64,000 nucleotides of DNA from the NCBI GenBank assembly GCA_009838645.1, contig VXRC01000001.1, positions 62,001-126,000 on the forward strand, given 5' to 3'. Source of the DNA: Gemmatimonadota bacterium. GTDB lineage: Bacteria > JAAXHH01. Position 1 is the stretch's first letter. Each line of letters begins with the position of its first letter. This document shows positions 53,342 through 60,809 of this stretch, one piece after another. Under the pieces are notes generated by a model. The model had not been told where the DNA came from. It was given only the letters and a program-made list of their open reading frames with translations, and did no database searches. The translations under genes were made by a program, and so were the position numbers.

Positions 53342-54742
53342 CTAGGATAGCCAGCCTTGCCAGTCTTCCAGGGTCACGAACCGGCCCTCCTGGACGATGG
53401 TATAGTAGACGGTCTGCAGCCCCTGCCGGCGGTCCGGTCCGAAGGAGACCCGCTCGCCGATCCCGAGATCGTAGTTGTCGACCGAGAACACCGCTTCCTC
53501 CAGCCCGTCGCGGTCGGGACTTCCTCCCAGGCGCCGCAGGATCTCGGTCATCAGCTTGGCGTCCAGAAAACCCTCGAGGCTCACGAAACTCTGTGGAAAG
53601 GGGCTGTAAGACTCCTGAACGAGTTCTTCCGGAACCGCCGGATCGTAGCGTTCCATCAGTTCGCGGTACTCCCGCACCGCCGGAATGGACGTGTCCTCGT
53701 AGCTCGGAACCACCTGGGAGTTGACGAGATAACGGGAGTAGGTCTCCACGTCCTCCCCAAGGTCGCTGAGCAACTGGAGCATGTTTTCGCTGCCCACGAA
53801 CGAAAGGTTGGCAATGGGTACGCGAAGATCGCGGTCGACCGCGTCGCGGGCAAAGGCCGCACAGGCCGCGTACGACCCGATGCAGATGACGGCATCCGGG
53901 GAATTGGACTTGAGGATCTCCACCTGCTCCCGCATGCTGCCGGTGAAACGCGAGCCCCGGCGGTAGGTCGCCTCGCCCGCGAGCCGCTCGCCGTGCCGGT
54001 CCAGCGCCGCCCTCACCCCGGCCCATCCGCTTCTTCCATAGGCGTCGGCCTGGTAGAAAACGCCGATTTTCCTCTTGCCCGCGGCGAGGAAGTTGTTGAC
54101 GAGCCCGGCCGTCTCCTGCCGGTAGGACGCCCGAAGGTTGAAGGCGAAATCACCGTACGGCGGCTCCCGCTGGGGCTGGGCGCCGGTGAAGGGGAAGAAC
54201 AGGTAGACCTGCTCGTCCTGGAACTTCTTGAGCAGAGGCAGCACGCGCGTTACGGTCGGCGTGCCCACGTACCCGAAGAGCAGAAACACATTGTCCTCGA
54301 GCATGAGCTTCATGGTGTTCCGGACGCATGGATCCGGCTGGTAACCGTCGTCGTAAAGCTTCAGGGTGATCTTGCGTCCGGCCACGCCGCCGTTGTCGTT
54401 TACGTGATTGAAATAGGCCATGGCGCCGCGGTACAGCTCGCTGCCGAGACCCCTGGAAGGACCGGAGAACGCGGCCGACATGCCTAGGATGATCTCATCA
54501 TCCGTCGCGCCTTCGAACCCGGTTTCCATTTCCTGTGCTGAGACCATGTTCAAACCTCCCAAAATGGAACCGGCGTCCTTCCGGCCAGCCTGGCCTGCCT
54601 GGCCCGGCCGGCCCGCCCAGCCCGCGCAGGAAACCGCAAGCAGTCCCGCCAGGCCGCGGCGCAACATGGTCCTCCGCGTTAACAACGGCGCAGGCGACCC
54701 GGACCGATCCCCTGATTGACCTTTACCGTCACGCCCACTCAT
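53342..54742 (-). CDS. Periplasmic substrate-binding protein of the Leu/Ile/Val-type (probably Tat-exported)
   Basis: A 466-residue type I periplasmic binding protein, related to amide- and amino-acid-binding ABC components. The N-terminus has twin arginines (RRTMLRRGLAGLLAVS) suggestive of Tat export, followed by a Gly-rich stretch and the core from IILGMSAAFSGPSRGLG. Typical segments include GVAGRKITLKLYDDGYQP and VFLLFGYVGTPT. No ABC permease or ATPase is nearby; the next gene is a sensor, then an MFS carrier. ATG 54742 has GAGGA upstream; ATG 54757 and TTG 54760 are alternatives. Confidence 0.8.
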   Translation of the reverse strand: MSGRDGKGQSGDRSGSPAPLLTRRTMLRRGLAGLLAVSCAGWAGRPGQAGQAGRKDAGSILGGLNMVSAQEMETGFEGATDDEIILGMSAAFSGPSRGLGSELYRGAMAYFNHVNDNGGVAGRKITLKLYDDGYQPDPCVRNTMKLMLEDNVFLLFGYVGTPTVTRVLPLLKKFQDEQVYLFFPFTGAQPQREPPYGDFAFNLRASYRQETAGLVNNFLAAGKRKIGVFYQADAYGRSGWAGVRAALDRHGERLAGEATYRRGSRFTGSMREQVEILKSNSPDAVICIGSYAACAAFARDAVDRDLRVPIANLSFVGSENMLQLLSDLGEDVETYSRYLVNSQVVPSYEDTSIPAVREYRELMERYDPAVPEELVQESYSPFPQSFVSLEGFLDAKLMTEILRRLGGSPDRDGLEEAVFSVDNYDLGIGERVSFGPDRRQGLQTVYYTIVQEGRFVTLEDWQGWLS

Positions 54743-54880
54743 ACGCTTCCTCGTCATCAAATGAGCCGTGAAGATACCTGTTCGTGCATCTCACGGCCGT
54801 CCGGCAACCGAATCCGGGCCAGGACTTTGACTATACCGGGAATCGCAGTACGAAGTTCTGGTTTAGGAAATGTACTAATT

Positions 54881-54897
54881 GTTTCCGTCTTGGAAAC
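54881..54897. promoter_or_regulatory. Inverted repeat downstream of the binding-protein promoter
   Basis: GTTTCC-gtctt-GGAAAC is a perfect six-base inverted repeat with a five-base spacer. It lies about ten to 30 bases downstream of the expected start of the minus-strand transcript, where a repressor would block it. No regulator gene is adjacent. The assignment rests on symmetry and position only. Confidence 0.3.
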
Positions 54898-54914
54898 TGT
54901 TGTAATGATTCAAA

Positions 54915-54943
54915 ATGATAAGACCGGGACTACCCCGTTGCAA
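54915..54943 (-). promoter_or_regulatory. Probable sigma-70-type promoter for the binding-protein operon
   Basis: Read on the minus strand, TTGCAA (54943-54938) is followed after exactly 17 bases by TATCAT (54920-54915), close to TTGACA-17-TATAAT. It faces the binding-protein, sensor and carrier genes and gives a leader of about 165 bases. The GTTTCC inverted repeat lies just downstream of it. No other promoter of this quality is seen in the gap. Confidence 0.45.
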
Positions 54944-55028
54944 GGTATTTTTGTGATCCTGAGCAACACCCCAGGGCGCTTTAAACAACGCCCCGGGGCA
55001 CCCTGGCCACTTCAAACATCGGGTAACG

Positions 55029-55073
55029 GATTGCCGTCTAACAGACTGCCGTCTAACAGGCTGCCGTCTCCCA
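55029..55073. repeat. Tandem repeat, three copies of a 15-base unit
   Basis: GATTGCCGTCTAACA, GACTGCCGTCTAACA and GGCTGCCGTCTCCCA follow each other without a gap, nine bases from the stop of the aminotransferase gene. The copies differ by one to four bases. It looks like a slippage repeat, with no sign of a coding role beyond the stop. Confidence 0.7.
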
Positions 55074-55082
55074 GAGACGATC

Positions 55083-56492
55083 CTACCTCCGCATTAGTCT
55101 GGGATCGAACTCGTACTCGCTGTACGGTTCCGGCAGGCCGTTGTTCGCCACCTCTTCCATCACGTCGCAGAAGTAATCCAGTTCGGACAGCGTGGTATAC
55201 AGATTCGGCGTGATACGAACCCACGTTCGACCGGAGTCCTCCCGGTCGTACCGGCCCCGGGATGTCCGTATGTGATGTTCATCCCAAAGGTAGTCCCGTA
55301 TACCGGTCGGATCGGCCCCTTCGATCCCGACCCCCGCAATACAGCAACTCATTTCGGGGGCCGTTGACGTATAAAGCCTTATCCCGGGATGCTTCCGAAG
55401 CCGTTCCGCCCAGTAATCCTTCAGGTAACGAAGCCGTTCTTCCTTGCGCTTCGGTCCGATGGCGTTGTGAAATGCGACGGCCTCGCCGATGGCGAGGAAC
55501 GGCGGCTGGGGTTGGGTACCGACGGATTCGTATTTTTGCATGCTCGACAGGGGGTTGTATCTGAGACTCATGGCCGGGCCGTACAGCGGCTCGATCTTCT
55601 CGACGTGCTCGCGCTTCATGTACAGCAAGCCGGTCCCTTTCGGCGCGCTGAGCCACTTGTGCAGGCTTGTTCCGTAGTAATCGCAGTCCAGGTCCGAGAC
55701 CTTGAAGTCCAGATGGGCGACGGCATGGGCGCCGTCCACGACGACTTCGATTCCGTGCCGATGAGCCAGGTCGCAGATTTCCCGGATCGGAAACACCTGG
55801 CCGGTGGTGTACGTGATGTGGGACACCAGGATCACGCGGGTCTTCGATGTAATGCCCTCTTCAATGACCTTCACCAACTCATCCATGGATCTTGCGGGAA
55901 AGGGTACCGGCACTTCGACCAGCTTGATCCCTTCCTTCTGCTCCCGATTCCGCACGACACGCACCAGGGAAGGATAATCATGGGTCGTAGTGAGGACTTC
56001 GTCGCCCGGGTTCAGCGGAATTCCGTACAGGACCGTCTTGAGCGCTTCGGTGGTGTTGCGTACGAAGGCGATTTCATCGGGGCTGCTCCCGACCAGCCGC
56101 GCAACGGACTTCTTCACGGTTCCCTCGCGGCGTTCCCTGGCCTTTTCCACGAACACCCCGTACGGGCTCTGTTCCTGTTCCCATATGTATCGAATGAACG
56201 CTTCGGTGACGACGCGTGGCGTAGGACAGGCATAGCCGTTATCCATGTTGATCAGGCTGCGGTTCACGGTATACGCCTGCTTCACTTCACGCCAGAGCGC
56301 TTCGTCGCGGGCGGCCTCCTGGGGCGTCAGTCCCGAGACTTCATTCACCGCCGCCTCGACACCCCGGAAGGAATCGGGGCCGAGAAACGTCGCCAACCCG
56401 GCCGTCACGCCGGCGGTTTTCAGGAAATGACGCCGTTCCATGACATTCTGACGTTTCGTGGGACGGTCGTTTGCATCGTTCTCCGATCTCAT
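55083..56492 (-). CDS. Class V aminotransferase-like protein (isopenicillin-N epimerase type) with Tat signal
   Basis: A 469-residue PLP enzyme of the NifS/isopenicillin-N epimerase group. After 17 residues an apparent twin-arginine signal appears (MERRHFLKTAGVTAGLATFL), so the enzyme is probably exported folded with PLP. The core shows NMDNGYACPTP, VRNTTEALKT, THDYPSLVR, VDGAHAVAHLDF and the Schiff-base Lys in YGTSLHKWLSAPKGTGLLY. Periplasmic relatives occur in bacteria that process modified amino acids; the reaction is unknown. AAGGAG lies before ATG 56492. It is separated from the binding-protein operon downstream by 340 bases. Confidence 0.85.
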   Translation of the reverse strand: MRSENDANDRPTKRQNVMERRHFLKTAGVTAGLATFLGPDSFRGVEAAVNEVSGLTPQEAARDEALWREVKQAYTVNRSLINMDNGYACPTPRVVTEAFIRYIWEQEQSPYGVFVEKARERREGTVKKSVARLVGSSPDEIAFVRNTTEALKTVLYGIPLNPGDEVLTTTHDYPSLVRVVRNREQKEGIKLVEVPVPFPARSMDELVKVIEEGITSKTRVILVSHITYTTGQVFPIREICDLAHRHGIEVVVDGAHAVAHLDFKVSDLDCDYYGTSLHKWLSAPKGTGLLYMKREHVEKIEPLYGPAMSLRYNPLSSMQKYESVGTQPQPPFLAIGEAVAFHNAIGPKRKEERLRYLKDYWAERLRKHPGIRLYTSTAPEMSCCIAGVGIEGADPTGIRDYLWDEHHIRTSRGRYDREDSGRTWVRITPNLYTTLSELDYFCDVMEEVANNGLPEPYSEYEFDPRLMRR

Positions 56493-56670
56493 GACTAAAC
56501 TCCTTTTTCGTTGAGATTGCCGGCATCCTCAATCCGGCATCCTGGTTTGCGAGCGGTGCTTATTTCAATAAATGCATCCTTGACTGGGCAATTAACAGTT
56601 TTACACTTTGAATACCCAGGACATTCAAGACGTAACGCGGCAACCTGTAGTTTCGATCGGGAGAGTGATC

Positions 56671-57354
56671 ATGGACCCGCGCCTGCGGCAGAGCATGAAC
56701 GAGTATTACAACGAACGGGCGGCCGAGTTCGACGAAATCTACACGCTGGGCAGGCCGCCCGGTACGGTTACGGATCCGGAGCTGTACAAAGAAGAGGCCC
56801 GGTCCCTGGGACATCTCGTTCGGGAACACTGTCGCGGCAGCGTCCTGGATATCCCCTGCGGCACGGGATACTGGCTACAGTTTTACGCTGCCAACTGTTC
56901 GGCGATCACGCTCGTGGACCAGTCGGAGAATATGCTCGGGGAGGGAAGGGAGAAGACGCGCGCCCATGGCGTCGAGCCGATCACCAGGTTCGTGAAGACC
57001 GACGCCCTCGAGGTGTCGCTGGAAGATCGGTCCTACGATGCCGTACTGGTGGGGTTCTTCCTCAGCCACGTCACGGACAGCCAGATAGACCTGTTTCTCC
57101 AAAGGCTGCGAAACGCACTGAAACCCGGCGGACGCGTTGTCATCCTGGACTCCAACTGGACGCGGTTCCGCGGATCCCGTTCCAAGGAAGGCACCACGGT
57201 ACGCACGCTGAATGACGGGCGGCAATACGAGATCTACAAGCGGTACTTCGAAGGAGCAGATTTCGTACGGATGTCAGATGCCTGCGAAATGGACTTCACC
57301 GTGCAATACGAGGGAAAGGTTTACCTCGCCGTTACGGGAACGGTGCGTGAATGA
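56671..57354 (+). CDS. Class I SAM-dependent methyltransferase
   Basis: A 227-residue methyltransferase. Motif I is VLDIPCGTGYWLQFYA (near residue 55), followed by LVDQSENMLG, VKTDALEVSL and motif IV AVLVGFFLSHV. The start of the protein (MNEYYNERAAEFDE) matches many small demethylmenaquinone-type methyltransferases. A TTG at 56608 is in frame, but GGGAGAG sits properly before ATG 56671. The stop overlaps the ATG of the next methyltransferase (ATGA), so two methyltransferases are made together. Confidence 0.85.
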   Translation: MDPRLRQSMNEYYNERAAEFDEIYTLGRPPGTVTDPELYKEEARSLGHLVREHCRGSVLDIPCGTGYWLQFYAANCSAITLVDQSENMLGEGREKTRAHGVEPITRFVKTDALEVSLEDRSYDAVLVGFFLSHVTDSQIDLFLQRLRNALKPGGRVVILDSNWTRFRGSRSKEGTTVRTLNDGRQYEIYKRYFEGADFVRMSDACEMDFTVQYEGKVYLAVTGTVRE

Positions 57355-58082
57355 GCGAGAAAACGCGCGACCGGGAACCAGTGCCGGATTCGCACGACCT
57401 GGAACCGGAGAACCTGCACCGGGCGACCGTCGAGTACTACAACCTGCGCCAGGTCCACGGCGACATGCCGCACAGGATACCTCGCGGACCCGCGCCTGAT
57501 CTGCCCGCCGAACAGGCCAAGATGGTCCGGGAATCGCAGGAGGCCATGCGCGGCCGGAGGGTGCTCGAGGTTGCGAGCGGCCCGGGATCGGCGACCCGGG
57601 AAATTGCGATGACCGCGGAGTCAGTAACGGGAGTGGAGATCGCTCCCAATATGCTGCGTATCGCCAAGGAAAACGACAACCCGCCCAACGTCAGCTATCT
57701 GGCCGGCGACGCCTTCGACCTTGGATCCATCGCGCCGGACAAGCGTTTTGACGGTGGTTTCGCGGCGGGGTTTCTGCACACCTGTCCTTCTTCGAGATAC
57801 ACGGAATTTCTGCATGGCTTCCACGCACGGCTCGAGAAGAATTCTGTCGTGTTCATGCGGTCGTCCAGGCCGACAAGCCCCGATGCGGTAAGCAGGCTCT
57901 TCAGGGTCGAGGGCCACGATGACCAGTTCATGACGCGGCAGTTATCCGATGGATCCGAATACATTATGGTGGAAAACGACCCGACCGAAGAAGACCTGCA
58001 GCGCATATTCGAGCCCCTGACCACGAATCTGGACATTCACATCGGAAACTACTGGTGGTGGATCCGGTACGAACTGCCCTGA
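57351..58082 (+). CDS. Class I SAM-dependent methyltransferase
   Basis: A 243-residue methyltransferase. Motif I is VLEVASGPGSATREIA (near residue 71), then GVEIAPNMLRIA, YLAGDAFDL and a motif-IV region GGFAAGFLHTCP. It starts in a four-base overlap with the previous gene. The two enzymes are only distantly alike, so they probably act on different positions or substrates, or one is a scaffold. A GNAT gene follows nine bases later; all three probably form one transcript. Confidence 0.85.
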   Translation: MSEKTRDREPVPDSHDLEPENLHRATVEYYNLRQVHGDMPHRIPRGPAPDLPAEQAKMVRESQEAMRGRRVLEVASGPGSATREIAMTAESVTGVEIAPNMLRIAKENDNPPNVSYLAGDAFDLGSIAPDKRFDGGFAAGFLHTCPSSRYTEFLHGFHARLEKNSVVFMRSSRPTSPDAVSRLFRVEGHDDQFMTRQLSDGSEYIMVENDPTEEDLQRIFEPLTTNLDIHIGNYWWWIRYELP

Positions 58083-58091
58083 AGGTGCAGC

Positions 58092-58973
58092 ATGTACGAC
58101 ATCGTGCAACATGGCCACGCCCGTGAACTCCTCGCACGCTCCGGCACCTGCCTGGAAAAACGCGAGAGCGAGAACAACCTGCCCTACGGACTCGCGCACA
58201 CGCTGGCCAGGGATCCCCGGTATTACGGCGACGAGCCTCTACTGCTTCTGAGCATCGAGGAAAGCGGAAGTCCGGTCGGCGTGGCGATCCGGACGCCGCC
58301 GCTCAGGATCGTTCTGAGCAGGTTCGACCTGGATATCGAAGCGGCCATGGACCGGCTCGTTGGATTCCTGCGCGATAATGGCGTGCAGTTTCCGGGCATC
58401 GTCGGACCCGAGTCGGAAGCGCGGTGTTTTGCGGACGCCTGGGTGAAGGCCAACCCGGGTCTCGCCGCGGCGATTGCCACGCGACTTCGGGTATTCGAGG
58501 CTCGCAGCGTCGTCGATGTGCCCCTCGCGCCGGGCAGCCTGCGCCTGGCCGAGACGGGAGATCTTGCGCTGATGGCGAAGTGGATCGAGGCGTTCTCACG
58601 GGAGGAGGCGGTCGGGGATGCATCCGTTTCTGCTGAGGCGATAGAAAAAGCGAAGAAGTATATCGGTGAAGAGAGTATGTACATCTGGGACCACGACGGA
58701 CCGGTTTCGATCGCCAAAGAGTCCAGGGCCATGAAGACCGGCACGAACGTGGGTTTGGTGTACACACCACCGGAATTCCGCGGACGGGGATACGCGACTT
58801 CGTGCGTTCACCAGTTGACGAAGAAACTGCTTGCGGGCGGTTATAGATTCTGTAGCCTGTATACCGACCTTGCCAATCCCACATCCAACCACATCTACCC
58901 GAAAATCGGTTACGTGCCCCTGGGCGATACGCTCATATTCGATTTCGAATGCGCGGCAGGACTTGCCGATTAG
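58092..58973 (+). CDS. GNAT-family N-acetyltransferase with N-terminal extension
   Basis: A 293-residue protein. Its second half (from about 150) is a GNAT domain: LRLAETGDLALMAKWIEAF, VGLVYTPPEFRGRGYATSCVHQL (acetyl-CoA loop RGRGYA), then YTDLANPTSNHIYPKIGYVP. The first 145 residues resemble a degenerate second GNAT fold (VGVAIRTPPLRIVL), as in two-domain members of this group. The acceptor is unknown. It follows the methyltransferase pair closely and probably belongs to the same unit. Confidence 0.85.
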   Translation: MYDIVQHGHARELLARSGTCLEKRESENNLPYGLAHTLARDPRYYGDEPLLLLSIEESGSPVGVAIRTPPLRIVLSRFDLDIEAAMDRLVGFLRDNGVQFPGIVGPESEARCFADAWVKANPGLAAAIATRLRVFEARSVVDVPLAPGSLRLAETGDLALMAKWIEAFSREEAVGDASVSAEAIEKAKKYIGEESMYIWDHDGPVSIAKESRAMKTGTNVGLVYTPPEFRGRGYATSCVHQLTKKLLAGGYRFCSLYTDLANPTSNHIYPKIGYVPLGDTLIFDFECAAGLAD

Positions 58974-59074
58974 TGCCTGGTTATCCGTCGAATGGTCCGG
59001 ACATCCCCATGATGATCCGGCTGCGCCTTGTCATGCCGGGATAATGAGCCATGCCGAAATAAGGAGTACAGGTT

Positions 59075-59911
59075 ATGGACCGCAAACTGACCGAGCAGCA
59101 GCTCGCTTTCTTTGATACCTTCGGATACCTGGGTTTTCCGGGTCTACTTGCCGATCGTATCGACGAGATCATCAACGCCTACGAGGAGGTCTGGGCAGAA
59201 CGCGGAGGCGGGCACCACGGACGGCCTCATGACGGCAAGGAACGCTCCTGCATCGTACCGTTCATCGACCAGCACGAACGCCTTTCCTCGTTGTTGGACG
59301 ACGAACGAATCCGTGGAATCGCGGTCAGTCTGCTGGGCGACGATTTCAACTATATGGGCAGCGACGGCAACTACTACGCCGGCGATACGAGGTGGCACTC
59401 GGACGGATGGCATCCCGAAATCCTGCATATCAAAATCGCTTTTTACCTGGATACGTTAACGCGGGACACCGGCTGCCTGCGCGTCATTCCCGGCAGCCAC
59501 AGGCGGGATGACGTCTACGCGGACGCACTGCAGGAGCACGTGGGAGAGAGTTCGTCTCTGTGGGATACGGATCCGCGGGACGTGCCGGCGGTGGCGCTGG
59601 AGACCTGGCCGGGCGACATCGTCTGTTTCAACCACAATACCAAGCACGCCTCGTTCGGCGGCGGGACGCACCGACGGATGTTCACCATGAACCTGTGCCA
59701 GCGCTATCCCGAGCGTCTCATCCCGGAACTGCGCGATTACATCAGCGGCGCTTCCCGATTCTGGCTGGACGAAGCGTACGGCCCGGCGATGCTTCGAACC
59801 GCTTCTCCCGACCGCATGCGTCACCTCGAGCAGGTCATGGCCAATGACGATCATCTGCCGGAATTAAGCCGCCAGGCCCGGGAAACCATGAGCGAACCGT
59901 CGCGGGGCTGA
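59075..59911 (+). CDS. Phytanoyl-CoA dioxygenase family protein (Fe(II)/2-oxoglutarate oxygenase)
   Basis: A 278-residue PhyH-family oxygenase. The iron site shows as RWHSDGWHP (HxD) and the distal His in FNHNTKHASFGGG, with the 2-oxoglutarate Arg in HRRMFTMN. GCLRVIPGSHR is a family hallmark. The overall sequence is close to small-molecule hydroxylases acting on non-lipid compounds. ATG after AGGAGTACAGGTT. It is unlike the PhyH protein at 9142 in length of the loops. It converges with the creatininase-family gene. Confidence 0.85.
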   Translation: MDRKLTEQQLAFFDTFGYLGFPGLLADRIDEIINAYEEVWAERGGGHHGRPHDGKERSCIVPFIDQHERLSSLLDDERIRGIAVSLLGDDFNYMGSDGNYYAGDTRWHSDGWHPEILHIKIAFYLDTLTRDTGCLRVIPGSHRRDDVYADALQEHVGESSSLWDTDPRDVPAVALETWPGDIVCFNHNTKHASFGGGTHRRMFTMNLCQRYPERLIPELRDYISGASRFWLDEAYGPAMLRTASPDRMRHLEQVMANDDHLPELSRQARETMSEPSRG

Positions 59912-59915
59912 TCCC

Positions 59916-60770
59916 CTAGGTCATCTTCCACTTCGTATTGGGTACATCCCCGTGCTGTACGCGCCGCGCCAGTATGGGTGTTCCGCGCAACTCCCGGATC
60001 AGTTCGATCACGCCGTTGATGGCGGCCTCCAGGAACTGCTCACCCTTCTCTTTCGTCGCCTTGGTGGCGTCCCCCATGACCCCGCTGGGTGAAACCGAGC
60101 TCCAGTAGGGCACCAGGCGGGCGTCGGATCCGTCGGGATGCCCGCCGGCCAGGAGGTCCGTCTTGAAACTGTCGGGCAGCGGGCTCCGGTTGTCCACGGC
60201 CTTGTCCATCTCGACCAGGTCCGGCTTCAGGGCGAGGTAGAGCGACGTCTCGTATTCCCCGCCGTGGGACGTCCCGCCGTAGTCCGAATCACGGAGCGCA
60301 TTACCCGTCTCCCTCGCCAGCCTCAGTCCCCAGTGGTTTGCACTGGCGCACAGGACACGTCCTTCGAAATCGATCACGGACAGGCGGGCGGCCAGGTCGA
60401 GGGGCGAGGTGTTGCTCCCGTGGCCGTTGATGATCAGGATGCGCTTGAAACCGTGATAGGCCAGACTGCAGCACACGTCCCGGACGTAGTTGATGAAAGT
60501 GTCCCACCGGATGGTGATCGTCCCGTGGAAATCCATGTGATGGGGGCTGTAGCCGTGGGTCACCGGCGGGGCGAGGACGACCTCTTCTGGGATGCGGGCC
60601 GCGGCGCGCCGGCAGATCTCCGTCGCCAGGACCACGTCGACGTCTACCGGCAGATGGGGTCCGTGGTCCTCGTAGGTCGCCACCGGCAGGAGGGCGACCC
60701 GGTCCTGGGCCGCGGCGTCTCTGACCTCGTTCCAGATCATCTCCGCGTAGTCATACTTGACCGATGCCAT
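59916..60770 (-). CDS. Creatininase-family amidohydrolase
   Basis: A 284-residue metal-dependent amidohydrolase. The hallmark ATYEDHGPHLPVDVDV supplies metal-binding Glu, His and Asp; GYSPHHMDFHGT, INGHGSN and SHGGEYETSL complete the site. The family includes creatinine amidohydrolase and the formamide hydrolase ArfB. ATG 60770 has GGAGG five bases upstream. It is the last gene of the histidine-degradation cluster, 39 bases after hutF on the same strand, so an amide-cleaving step of that route is a reasonable guess: it could replace HutG (see findings). Confidence 0.85.
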   Translation of the reverse strand: MASVKYDYAEMIWNEVRDAAAQDRVALLPVATYEDHGPHLPVDVDVVLATEICRRAAARIPEEVVLAPPVTHGYSPHHMDFHGTITIRWDTFINYVRDVCCSLAYHGFKRILIINGHGSNTSPLDLAARLSVIDFEGRVLCASANHWGLRLARETGNALRDSDYGGTSHGGEYETSLYLALKPDLVEMDKAVDNRSPLPDSFKTDLLAGGHPDGSDARLVPYWSSVSPSGVMGDATKATKEKGEQFLEAAINGVIELIRELRGTPILARRVQHGDVPNTKWKMT

Positions 60771-60809
60771 CAAGGCCTCCTTTCGTTTCGTTCGCCCATC
60801 ATTCTTTAC

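Larger units (their letters stand above)
54743..55082. other. Intergenic region between the binding-protein operon and the class V aminotransferase gene
   Basis: This 340-base stretch contains the promoter and inverted repeat noted at 54881-54943, a GC-rich hairpin candidate (GGGCG 54974-54978 and CGCCC 54989-54993, ten-base loop; outer CCAGGG 54971-54976 and CCCTGG 55001-55006), and a 15-base tandem repeat at 55029-55073. The hairpin could end transcription of the aminotransferase gene, but no run of T follows, so it is not a clear terminator. No protein-coding or RNA gene is seen. Confidence 0.6.

Noticed and set aside
53357-54487. A 376-codon plus-strand frame
   Set aside because: It mirrors the binding-protein gene, shows no recognisable motif and lacks a ribosome site.
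54971-55006. GC-rich hairpin as a rho-independent terminator
   Set aside because: Stems are short or interrupted and no T-run follows on either strand, so it is described only as a possible hairpin.
55389-56498. A 369-codon plus-strand frame
   Set aside because: It is antisense to the class V aminotransferase, whose motifs are unambiguous.
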